From assembly GCF_002999335.1 (NCBI RefSeq), contig NW_020312148.1, positions 124,001-188,000 of the forward strand: DNA of 64,000 nucleotides, written 5' to 3'. Source of the DNA: Cyclospora cayetanensis. Its lineage: Eukaryota; Apicomplexa; Conoidasida; Eucoccidiorida; Eimeriidae. Positions 45,027 through 56,327 of this stretch are shown in pieces. A program made the translations under genes and the position numbers. The notes beneath the pieces were generated by a model. The model had not been told where the DNA came from. It ran no database searches and saw only the letters and a program-made list of their open reading frames with translations. Each line of letters begins with the position of its first letter. Position 1 is the stretch's first letter.

Positions 45027-48000
45027 TTCAACTGAGAAAGCGTGATCTGTCCAGGGAGCTGCGAGATCAGAGGCTGCGTTTGCGCCAAACTGCCGATGCC
45101 CTCGACTGCACTGAGTTCTTGGGGCTGCCGCTTCTCCTGCCCGGTGACCTTTCTTCCATTGGCTTCGTAGCTGCTTCCGCTTTGCAATGTTTGATTCTGC
45201 CCTAGGGGGCTCTTCAGGAGCCTCTTGTGGCTCCCAAAGGCGCATCCACTGCACGCTGGAGGGTCCCCGTGAGGGGGCCTCCGTGAAGGCGGAAACAACC
45301 CCGTTTAGCCTAGAGGAATTCAAGCAGGGTGTGCGCATTAAGATCTTGGAGAGCAGTGAGGAGAGCATTGTGCTAGAGCTGAAAGGCTGTGACGCATCTC
45401 TAGCAAACGCCATCAGACGCATCCTCATCAGCGAAGTTCCCACTGTCGCTCTAGAGACCATCCAGGCAGGCCTCAAGCCCAAGGCTTGTAGCACCTCTCA
45501 TGGGCTTTGTTTTAGCAGGGGAAGATGGAGGGGGGGGGATAAACGGGGGGAAATGTGGGGTATACGGGGTCGGAAGGCTGTGCACTGGGGCAGCTCTCGC
45601 TGCCTTCTGAATGCTGGCGGAGGCGGGAGAAGGGGAGAGGGGGGAGGAATGAGGGAAGAAAAGAAGGGGGACAAATGGGGCAGTGGGTGTAGTGTGATGC
45701 GGTCGGCGGGAGCCATGTTCTGCTCGCTCTCCTGAGCTTGCAGCTCTTCATTCAATTGCACTTCAAGACTTTCCTTCCTGTCACCGGGGGTTGTGTGTCT
45801 GCTGCTGCAGATGTGGCAAAATACTGGCGTCGTGCAAGACGAAGTCCTCGCGCACCGCTTAGGCCTCATTCCCTTCCGCGTGGATCCGGGAAAATTGAAG
45901 TTTAGGGGCCCTTCCCAAGAGCTCGGAGAAGAAAATGCTCTCAAATTCAGACTTCATGTCAAGTGTACAGCCGCAGACCTCAAACCCTACCAGACTTCCA
46001 TGCCGGGTAGGTTTGTAGTGTAGGGGGAGGGCGGAGGATGGGGGTTGGCAAAGAGGCAAGAGGCACTTTCTTACAAGCATTTGCAGGAGAGGCTTTCGTT
46101 GCTCCCCGAGACAGCACACGCTGCTGCTAAGAACGGGTTGCGCAACAGGAGCTCTCCTGTTTAGTGGCTTCCACCGCGTTTTCACTCTGCATGCGCTGCA
46201 GTGTATGCAAAGAACCTTACATGGATTCCCCTCTCCGAACGTCAGAAACAGAAATTTGCAGAAGATCCTCCGGCCCCCGTTCACCCTGACATCTTAATCA
46301 CGAAGTTGAGGCCAGGCCAGGTGACACGGAAAAAGAGACGTTTTGCTGGCATGTATACGGTGTTTCTTCTCCCTCTAGCTAGCTAGCCACTAGGCCAGCA
46401 AGCGCTGAGCCCTAGAGGAGGGTAGCCAGGGAAATTTCGTCTCCTTTCGGCTTCTGCCATGCGTGAAGGCGCTTCATTCCTGTTGCTGCGCACAAAGCTT
46501 TACGACTGCGCTGTGCAGGAAATCGAACTGGTCGGCTTTCTGGAGAAAGGATTGGGAAAAACGCATGCCAAGTGGTCGCCAGTGGCCACTGCGGTGTATC
46601 GGCTGGAACCTGAGTTCGGTAAGCCTTGCAGTGTACGTGCAGCCTCAGTGTCTGAACACGGTCTTGCGGGTGTCTCTCTTCATGAGCTGCTTTACTTTGG
46701 CCGCAAACGCGCAAAGTTTTATGGGAGGAGTCTTACTGCCTGGATATTATAGCCTCGAGTTCCTCACCTCTGTAACTGCACCTTCTACAGACCTTGGCTT
46801 CCATCACTTCATGACGCTGACGCTGTGTGTTGCGGTGGGGGTGCTGCATGGGCCTGTACTGCATGCATCCTTGCTTCGAAAATTTCACTGATATGTTGCT
46901 GCCTGCTTGACACGTGACCATCGGCTCGGTAAATCCCCTTCCCTGATCTACTTATTTCAAGCGGCAGCGCTTGCTGAGCCTTGCACTCTAGAAGAGAGGC
47001 AGAAAAAGAATCCGATCTACCCCTAAACACTGCAAAGGCGCTGACTGCTCAGTATTCACGAAGCCAATCGAAGGAGAAGAAGCAGAAGAGCTCAAGGAAT
47101 TATGTCCCATGGATGTCTTCGACATTGAAGACGCTAGTGAGAAACTTTCCACCGGACCCGGCACACCACTCATGACCATCACGAATCGCGATTTGGACTA
47201 GGCAGGGAGGCGCAAGGGTGCATGAAATAGATGTCTCTATATATATACATGCTACGTGCGTGTATATGGATGTATGTATACCCACACATTTATACGAAAG
47301 GCTGATTATAATTGTACTTCCTTCTGGTATACACAGTGATCACGTGCGATACATTCAAGAGCCTTCGACTCTTTCATTGTTGCATCAAGAGGAGGCTCCG
47401 TGGGTGCAGGGCTGCATGTCTAGGTCGGCAATGTGCAACTCGATCTCTCATTATACCCTTGTATGTGCGGAGCTGCTCAGTGCGTGCATACGTCTTGTTT
47501 TGTGCTTAGCTGGATGCGCATATGCGAAGTTTCCCAGAAGGTGCACAACATGCCGCGCGTGTCTGGAGCGGTTTGAGGGCAGCCTTCAACTGAACAAGAT
47601 CCCAGATCAGTTCATCTGTCAGCTACCAATGAGCACTACTCTACCCCCCTATAAGTGTAGCCCTATTTACTATTTGCCAAGAGCGCGCTTTTGTGTCTGA
47701 CAGATACCGTCAAATATGCAGTTGTACATGTGTAGCAACGCAGCAGTGCGCACCCGAACCTGCGCTGCTTATTCCTCCCTGCTTGTTTGCAGAAGGGGAA
47801 TTCGCGCATGTGTATTCGGGGTGTGAGGGTGGCTGTGCATGCTTATGGTTGTTGTGTGCCACGCAGTTTCCATCGAGTCAACTTGTGCTATACCCGCTCC
47901 AAAGTTGTTTAAGGTGAGCGAGCGATCCCGATTCTCGTGCTCACATACGGATGCGTGGTTTGTAATTGTATGTGGCTGGCAAGCGACGCACGTCGGAAGG

Positions 48001-48102
48001 GGTATTTCTGGGTGATTACTCTGTGCTCAGATGGCTCTTGAAGTTTTGAAGGAAAAAGCCATCACTTTCCGCGAGATTATCAGGACGAAACAGCTGGAGT
48101 GA
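45027..48102 (+). CDS. POLR1C: RNA polymerase I/III subunit RPAC1 (AC40), about nine exons, 5' end unresolved
   Basis: Exons 45027-45143, 45206-45465, 45811-46006, 46202-46320, 46519-46618, 46962 (or ~47038)-47136, 47510-47617, 47867-47913 and 48031-48102. It is the alpha-like subunit shared by Pol I and Pol III, pairing with RPAC2 to start assembly. Matches to the family in order: [128 protein letters not shown] and [12 protein letters not shown]. The CxxCxxC segment keeps a ferredoxin-like cluster or zinc pattern. The intron 45466-45810 appears to be GC-AG. The sixth exon needs either a late acceptor or correction of a C4 run at 47020-47023. An initiator upstream of 45027 is missing; ATG 45187 falls in an intron under this model but is an alternative start. 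Confidence 0.9.
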
Positions 48103-49897
48103 CAAATACCCGGGTCTTGCGTGCAAGCCAATGCAAGCGAATAGCGCCAAGTGGCTTTAGAAGATGCAGACATGGCAAGTGAGGGAGAATTGTAGGTGTA
48201 CATGTATATGCATATATACATATATATATCTATCCATGTGCGCGTATCGCCATGGCGGTGCAAGCCACTACTACCAAAGTTGAAGGGATCTGCTCACAGC
48301 TGATTGCAGGACTGCGTCATCGCAGTGCAGACAGGGGTTGTATATTAACACCCATCGTGCGACCTGCGGTCTTCCCTTTTTTGAATGGGCATTTCCTTTT
48401 GTTTCCATATTGTGAGATGGATTAAAGGCGCCGGTCAAAAGGGGATATCATTGCAAGGCGACTAAGGAAGCGCGATCGTAGGGCACAGAGCTTAGGTTAA
48501 GGCGTTTGACGCATGTTGCCTTGGGCGTTCTATAGGATAACGTGGTTTTTAGTCCTAAACGGGCAGGAGGAGGCTGCATCCAAACCCAAGAGGTGTTTTC
48601 TGATGCTCATCTGTAATACAAGCAACGGTTAAAGTAACCAAACGGAAGTCCACCGTATTCATATGCACAAACCATATCCTGTAGGAGCTAGGGGAGTCGT
48701 CTGTTTATAGTGGGGAAGTGCTTGCCTATTGCACCTCATGGAATGTTTGGCTTTATTGCGTGCTGAGGGTCAGAAAGGTGGGGTAGAATTCAACAGCTAA
48801 TTTTTTAGGGGAGCAGCTCGATGAGCAACACCGTCTCACCAAGTGAAAAATCGGCAAATCTTTTCCTCTAGCTTGCACCCAGGACCCCATAGAGACAACA
48901 GAAAAAAATGGAAAAATAAGCATAGAAGGGACCGCTAGGCGAGCAGCCAAAGGTATCACGCAGACGGGTGAGCCAGTTCGGGACGGGGGTATGTGAAGTG
49001 CTGCTCCATAAGGTTTAGCTTAGGAGCCATTGTTTGCTTTCTTTTGTCGTATCAACTCAATTGGGCATGCGCCAGAATTACATAGAGCGAAAGCTTGTAG
49101 TAGTAGGGGAAATATGTTTTCGCGTCACTTCAGCTATCAAGACACCCCACGAGAGGACAGCCATCAGCGTGGGATTTTAGGCGAACATGCCTCTTAATAG
49201 CAGGACCATTTTAAAGTTAAAAACGCATTTATTGTGGCTACGGATGGCCGAAAATAGGGAAAAGAGATCATAAGATTCCCTAGGATCAGCACCAGTCTAC
49301 GTCTAGTTGTTCATACGCTTTTGGCTGCGCCAAGAAAAGTACCGGAGAAATATATCATTGGGGCTGCAACCTCTCTGTTTGTGTCAGTGGATTCAGCAGA
49401 AGCGGGAAAATCAGCTTCCTTCAATAGTCTACCCCCCGTCTAGTGTTCCCGCCGTAGCTCAAAAGCTGCATCTGGGGGCATGGCTCTCGTCAGAAGGCTC
49501 ATCTGCCTTCTTGGGGCGTCCATTTGGGGCCCTGTCTGGCAGAAGTTGAGCTTTCCATGAGCAGAAATAGACTGTCTGTGTGTGCTGTGGCCCTTGGCAC
49601 GAGACATGCAAACTTCCTGCATCACCACTGTACGGTGCAGCCTTTCACAAAATCTCAACGCGCGTAGGGTTTGGTCTGCGAAGTTCCCACACTGCTGGTG
49701 CAGCTAGGCGGTTCGTACAGTGAAATCAGATGCCCTAAGTGCCGCTCCAAGACCGATGTCGTGCGGCTCCCCGCATCGTTCCCCCTGAACCCTCTGTCGA
49801 GGAAGACCCTCACACCCTTTGCTCCAACGCATGCAAGTTGGCTCGGCAGACCTCAGGGTTTGTGTTTTGGGATTTTTCTTGCTTTGCCTTCGCCCAA
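48103..49897. other. Spacer upstream of the sirtuin gene
   Basis: A TA run lies at 48205-48232. No independent gene is seen. At 49700-49790 a short frame reads [11 protein letters not shown] then [11 protein letters not shown], which resembles the usual N-terminal start of class IV sirtuins, so the first sirtuin exon may lie here. Confidence 0.4.
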
Positions 49898-52800
49898 ATG
49901 CGGGAGTTTCCCGGGGGTGTCACATCGAATGCCGGCTGCTCTCCCTCCAGCACTTCCTCGCACAGAGCCTCTCAGTGGCCGCTGCCTACGCACTCGTCAA
50001 ACGCTACCCCTACACCGCAGCTAAGAGGCCCCTCCACGGGCAGCCCAACGAGCGTTTTAGGGGCCTCTCAAGAGGCCCCTAAAACAGCGTTGGGGTATGC
50101 GTCTCGCCTCTCGAGCAACCCGCACAAGGGCCCCGTGGGAGGTCCTGAGGGCAAAGAAAATGCAGCGTCATTTGCTGCCAAGACTGCGTTGCTGGTGCAA
50201 GGGCTGCAGAAGCAGGTGGAGGAGCTGCAGCAGCTGCAACAGCAAAGGAAGCGAAAAGAAGGCGACGGTGTTGTTGTTCACACGGGAGCTGGCATCAGCA
50301 CGAGTGCGGGGATTCCCGACTTCAGGGGCCCCTCAGGTGTATGGACATTGGAGAAAAGGGGTCAAACTCTTGCAGACGTTGAAGCCAATATTGTGCAGGT
50401 ATGCGACCTTTTCGTGCTTGATGCATCACGTCGAATGCTCGGGGAGGCGGGGGGGAAAAGGGGGTGAAAGGGCGAGGTAGGAGGGGTCCTCTGTGAAGGC
50501 CTCTCGTGCCGAAAGGCGACGCCCTCTGCTTGGAGCGCGTGCAACTGCCCAAGTGCCGCACTTTGCATACTTGAATTCATTTCGGCTCTTCTCACGCACG
50601 ATTCACGCTTTCTGAACGCATCCCTTTCTGCCAAGCCCCCTGTGCACGTCTCTAGCGCTTTTCCTCGTAAAAACTCCCTCTCTCGAGGCATCGGAGGCGC
50701 AGCACTGAGGGGCGCCTTGGCTTCTCTGACTGCTGCGTGGCTGGGGGTATATGCCTATTAGCGTATCGGGGTGGGGGGAAAGCAAGAGGGGCGGCCCTCA
50801 TGGAGTCCCCTTCCCTCTTAGGGGGGAGCTGGCGACGTTTGGGGGTATGTACAGCCTGCGGGGTCGTTGGGGGAGATCTCCACGAAGGCGAAAAACGTTC
50901 CGGCTCAATAAGTGCCTTTATTTTCAAGCCCCCCCTCTTGTGCATGCGTTCCCAGGTGTCGTTCGGTCGGCAGAGGAGGCCCGTAGTCCCCTTCCACCTT
51001 GCCCTCCCCACACCTACGCATCTTATTCTGCAGGCGCTCGTACAGCCGCAGCGGCTGCGCCTTCCACCCAGGAGCTCCCGAGACACCCCCGTGGCTGCAT
51101 GCAAGGAAGAGCAGCCGAAGGAGGGGCCCCAAGGGGCCTCCTCGGCGCCTGCTCCTCCTGCAGACGGCCCGCCGTCTCCTGAGGGTGGGGTGCCCCTTAG
51201 CACCCGTTTGAGGGGCCCCCCGACTTGCGGGAAAGCTCCCAGCAATGGCGCTCTCAAGAGCGACTGCGGTACAGTGCGCCTAGTAGACTACATTGTGACA
51301 CAGAACGTGGATGCACTGCACGAAAGATGCGGGGCCCCATTCAGACGGGTGGCAGACGTCCATGGTAACATGTTTGTTGAACGATGTGACAGCTGCGCCC
51401 GTCGTTTTTTGAGAGACTTTTCTCTGCCGACGCTTTCCTTTCGGCCGACTGGAAGGCTCTGCGGTTAGCGAGGCCCCTAATCCCTCACTCTGCACCCTCG
51501 CTATCCTTGCAATGAACGACCCTCCTCTACACACTCGCGAGCGATGCTATGCCTCGAGGTGGCGATCTCTGGGATCCCAGTGAAAGGCCCCCCCAGTCTC
51601 CCCTTGTGCTTTCTCCTTCTACGGACAAAACTGTGGCTTCCTATGCCCCTCTCATCATGAGGCATCTCCACGAGGTTTTATGCATGCATGCATGCATGCA
51701 TAATCTTGCACTGAGAGCGCACGCGCCAGGCGCGCGTGCATGTATATGCACATATATCTATATATATGTATGTATACATGTATATATATGTATATATGCA
51801 TGTGTAAATGTGTTGCATGCATTTGTGCGTAGATGCATATGTATGTACATGTAAGTTATATGTATGTGTGCATGCATGTGTCTATTTTTGTTACTTCTTC
51901 ACACGTAGACAGAATCAACTGCGCATTGGCTGGAAAGGCGACGTGGGGGTGGGGCGCAAGCATGCGCATGGGTGCTCGCGCTAGCAGATGTCTCATGATG
52001 TTATGAGGGTGTGGAATATGGACAGACAATGTGGGGTCGTTCCGAGTCTATGATATGCCCCTGTGTTTTGAGGAGCACCTGCCTGAGCTGAGAAGCTTTA
52101 CAAACGTTTTTGTCTGTGCAGCATAGAGACTGCCTCAGGCAACACGTGCTTTCGCGGGTGCCCTGCCCTGCGCGTGGCTCTGTGGGCCGTCGGGTGTATG
52201 GACACGTTGCGGGAGGAAAGCTGGTTGTTGTTGCGTGTGCCTTGCTGTTGTGTGTGTGCTTTAGGCTTGTGCAACTTTCCCCCTTGCGGTGTCTGTACGG
52301 ATGTGCTGCTGGATTGGTTTGACGCCTACGAGCCACACTTTTTGACGTCTTCGCTAGTGTATTCTCGCCAATCGCCGTCGCACCTGTGCCTCGGCACTAG
52401 CCTGCAAATACAGCCGGCGTGTCACTTCCCTGCGAAGGAGCGCAGGAAAAATAGCGTGATTTCCATCGTGAACCTGCAAGCGACACCCCTGGATGAGGAC
52501 GCGCAAGTCTGTCTGCATGCACCAGTAGATGCGGTTCTGAAAGAAGCTGCAAAGGGGCTTGGGCTTCAACCGGGGTGGGGGTGGGGAGCCAGTGCGCGCT
52601 GCAGCATGGACTGCACAGAAGAAGGCGCTCACAGCGTGAGTGGAGGCAGGTGGGGAGCCATGGGTTGTTGCGATCCAAGGGGCTTCGAGAAAGATCCTGT
52701 GCCTTTCCACTACGGGGAGTTTACGAGAACGTCGCTCGTCTTCGTCATCAGACTCCCGACTAACGCCCTTCCCCCGCAACTGCACCTGAACCACGAGGTC

Positions 52801-53476
52801 TTGCAGCAGTCCGACATCGTGGAGAATCAGCAAGCGCGGCAGCAAGCGCTGGAGGCGAGCGGTGCGTGGGAAGAGTCTTTGTCGTGGCTTTTTCCCGGAG
52901 GAATTTCGGCAGGAGGGCTTTTAGCTGCAGGAGGAGCCGTCGAGAAGACGGCGTCACCAGAAGGAGCGCTAGAGACGCTGCCAGATCAGGAGAAGGGGGG
53001 CCCCTTGCAGATATTTCTTGTGGCTGCTGCGTGCGGCACTGCTCTGGAGTTTCACAGAGGCCATAGCAGCGGCAGCGGCGGCACGGCAGCGGCTGCTCCT
53101 CCCTCGGCAATAGAGTGCTTCGACTCCCTGAGGGGCCTCTGGAAAGTCGCTATTGACAAAGGTGATTTCTCCGCCTCCTCGCTCTCCTGGGCACCGACAT
53201 AGTGAGGGAATTTTAGCGTCGCTTGCATGTAGAGAAAGGGGGTCTGCTGCTGCGGCGCGTGGTGTGGCTATTGCAGACTGCAGCTTGCAACTCTCCCTTT
53301 GGTATGGCACTACAGCGGCCCTCCACCTGACTTACGACTCCAATGCATGCGGTAAGCAGTAGCACCTACGCTTCTTCGCGCGCCCATCTATGCTCTCAAA
53401 CTTCGCCTTCCGCCACCTTGCTACAAGATTTTATCGAGCGGTGTTGCTGCGGGAGCTGCAAGTCCGCGTGCAGTTA

Positions 53477-53510
<34 letters not shown>

Positions 53511-55003
53511 ATGTGACTCTGCGTGGGCTTTGTCGGTGCTCTCGCGCACGCGTAGGTATCGCTGCGGATGTCTGGCAGCTGATGGTTGCTTGTACACCAG
53601 ACACACACGCCTCCTCCCTTCCTCCTTCAATTCTCCACAACGCGACAACAACAGCAGCTACAGCAGCAGCAGCAGAAGGCACCGTGCGGGGTGCAGTATC
53701 GTGCATGCCATCGGCTTCGGTGTCTCTCGAGCCACCCTATGAGCCTCGCTGGCCTGAGGGCCGGTCCGTGAGGCGCTGCCGCCTCATCGGCGTTCTCAGC
53801 GCTCGACCTTGCGGCTGCCTCAGTGCAGATGACGCTGCAGCAAACGGAGACGCAGACAGAGAGGCTCCGGAGGAGCCACACGCGTGTGAAACACGAGAAT
53901 TCCCTCTTCCTGACTCCCTTGTGTCGCTTTACCGACTCCACGCCGCTGCTGCGCTGCCCCCGAAGGAGGTCCTGCATGCTGCGCTGCAGGAGCAGCAGCA
54001 GCAGCGCCTCGAGCAGCAGCTACAGCGGCAGCAGCAGCGCCTCGAGGAGCAGCAGCAGCAGGAGTGCATGGAGCAAAAGGTACAGCAGTTGCAGCAGCAG
54101 CAGGAGGAGTGCGTGGAGCAGCCCCTTACGGGTGTTCTCCACCCGCCTCTGCTGAATTCGATCTCTGGAAAGAAGCCCTCTCCAGCACAGGGCTTGCAGA
54201 AAGTGGTGTCAGCGTCTCCCCAAGGCGCTCCTGCAGAGTCCGCCTCTGGAGGCTTTGAACTCGAAAACATGAGCAGGAGCAGCAGTGTTGAGCGGCGTTA
54301 TCCCCTCCGTCGATCTCGGCAGATGGGTAGTGGAGCAGCCTCTCCGAGTGCGCTCAAGAGGAGACGGGGAAACGGTTCTGGGGGCCCCCAGCGGGGGGCC
54401 CCCCGGGGTCCTGGAGCAGCGGTGGCATCCAGCGTTCCCACAGTCCGACTGCCCACGGAGCAGGAGGAAGCGGCACTGCCGTATCTGCCGCTGCAGTTGA
54501 CTCTTCGACCGCAGGATCAAGAGCAGAGGCAGCATGCAAGCACAGCCCTGCAACTTGACAACGCGCAGCAGCAGCAGCTGCTGCTGGAGGCGACCGCAGC
54601 AGCGGCCGCTGCACCTCCTTGCCCCCGCTGCAGCAGCAGCTGCTGCGGGGCCCCCGTGCTGCTGCTTGCCGCTGACTGGGAGTTGGGGGCCCTCGTATCC
54701 ACGGTGCCCCCTGAGATCAAACCAGCTCGGCGCTACGCCCGACTGCTGCAGAGGGCCTCCAAGCAGCACGTACAGCCGCAGCCAAAGCAGCACCAGCAGG
54801 AAACACTGTCCGACAGGCTTCTCCGGGTTACCACGCTGCTGCTGCAGCAGCTGAACAACACGCACGACAGCCACGTGTCGAAACGAGCCGCAGCCGAGGG
54901 CCTCCTCCCCACAGTTGCGGCAGGAGCCTTCACCTGGGCGGCCCTTAGAGGTCTGCCTCTGTGGTCTTTGTACTTCTTGCAAGACCTGTTCGAGTGTTTG
55001 TAA
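49898..55003 (+). CDS. SIRT6/7-class (class IV) sirtuin with very long C-terminal extension
   Basis: Exons (~49898)-50398, 50956-51463, 52265-53161, 53277-53351 and 53556-55003, all phase-consistent; about 1,140 residues from ATG 49898. It is an NAD-dependent lysine deacylase, by class probably nuclear and chromatin-linked. Seen: [19 protein letters not shown] (NAD loop), [12 protein letters not shown], catalytic His in VHGNMF, zinc cysteines in CDSC and in [31 protein letters not shown] and [16 protein letters not shown] ~70-residue Pro/Gly insertion (51035-51260) splits the fold before TQNVDAL. The ~800-residue extension (from about 52560) includes conserved-looking segments ([46 protein letters not shown]) and Gln-rich coiled coil. 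Size and class resemble Plasmodium Sir2B. The N-terminus is uncertain: the frame is open from 49739 and a partner exon probably lies upstream. An alternative end at 55239 is noted separately. Confidence 0.9.
51681..51880. repeat. (TGCA)n block followed by TA/TG microsatellites in a sirtuin intron
   Basis: TGCATGCA-type repeats at 51681-51700 are followed by TATATG/CATATA runs to about 51880. All lie inside the intron 51464-52264. TGCATGC is a known ApiAP2-type motif in Apicomplexa, but a simple repeat here is not proof of a site. Confidence 0.75.
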
Positions 55004-55109
55004 GCCTCTAGAGGGCTTCTTGAGCCCACCAATGCTTGCCCCTCCTGTTCGTCTGCCCCCTCCCGTGCGACAAAGGGCAAAATCCTGCCGAAGGCAGGGT
55101 TTTGCCCAG

Positions 55110-55239
55110 CACGGAGGGCGGCGAGAGCAACTGCCATCACCGCTCCGTAAATTTTGCCGGCGGAATATCCGTTGGCAACAGGAAGATTGAGAGCGAACTC
55201 GCAAAGAACTGGCCAAAGGCAGTTGCACCGCTCCTGTGA
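55110..55239 (+). CDS. Possible alternative last exon of the sirtuin gene
   Basis: The sirtuin stop TAA (55001-55003) overlaps a strong donor, GTAAGC at 55000. Using it, with acceptor CCCAG at 55108-55109, gives phase-2 continuity and 43 further residues (including NFAGGISVGNRKIESELAKN) to TGA 55237-55239. The frame has coding-like composition. This may be alternative or obligatory splicing, or chance. Confidence 0.4.
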
Positions 55240-56327
55240 CAGCGACGCCCTTTTTCCTACGCTGTGCTGGGAGGCAGTCCGCTAGTGAGCACAGGGGAAT
55301 GCATGCGACTGCGCAACGATCACTGTTTGTCGGCTGCCTATTGCACGCGTGTGTCTGTCCGCGTGAGTAGCTTTGCGCGCCTTCAAAAGAAGGGCTCTGA
55401 TTATGCCGCATGCACAAGGCGAGAAGCGTGCAGCTCGAAGGCGAAGGCACTCAAATAGTACACTACGAAACCTAAGGCCGTACAGTCTACGCGGGAACAG
55501 ATAGGCCGTCGAGGATTCTGCATGTGGGACTACACCCCTCGCTGCAAACTATAGGCGATGAAAGACCGAAGGGAGACACGACTTGCATTTTTGTGCGCAG
55601 TCACTGAAACCAAGGATTAAGAGTGTCGATGTTTGGCGGCCAAATTGTAATCCGACCGCCTAGCAGTAAATACACTCTGCGGCTACACAGTCTTCACCCT
55701 AGTACGGAGGCGCAGAAGCCATACTATCCCCTTGTTCGGCGTCTCCGGCAGCATGATACGTTCAGGTGTATGGACAGAAACTACGTTCTGATGCGTATTC
55801 CGCGAGAGGATCTGCTATTCTTACCATCCCGTGATTGCCAGTCCTGTTGTGCGGCATCGAGGGTCATTGTCGGCATAGACACGCATGCATACATCTATGC
55901 ACACCTCGACTGACAGATATACGTAGGTACACACAACTACATCTCTAATGCACTCTCTAATGTGTCTACTACTAGAGACGCGAAGGAATGGTACGTTTCG
56001 TTGGGTCTTCTATGCCTTCGGCTTCATTGGGTGCCTCTGGCTCCCTTGGTTGCTTGCTCACTGGCGTTGCGGCTCTCTAAATACGCCTCCTCTCAAGATA
56101 ATATATGCGTCGGTGTCTGCTCAATCAGTTCCCGACTATGACCGCAAGGCGCAAAATCAAAACAAAATCGGTTTGCAAAGAAAGACGAACGCCTGCGTTG
56201 CCTTTCGCTCTTGATAGTACAGCACCTGCACCGGTGTAACCGTCAGCCGCCGCTCTGCCGTACGTACACCTTAACTTCTCCATCTGCGCGCCTATTGCGA
56301 GAAAGCGCTAGTTCTCTCCTGCTCGCC
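55240..56327. other. Convergent spacer between sirtuin and HDAC3 genes
   Basis: About 1.1 kb that should hold both 3' untranslated regions. The frame 55623-55913 (plus, 96 codons) has no motif. Nothing else supported. Confidence 0.5.

Noticed and set aside
44709..45494. 261-codon minus-strand frame
   Set aside because: It overlaps RPAC1 exons on the other strand, which carry clear family motifs; no motif in the minus frame.
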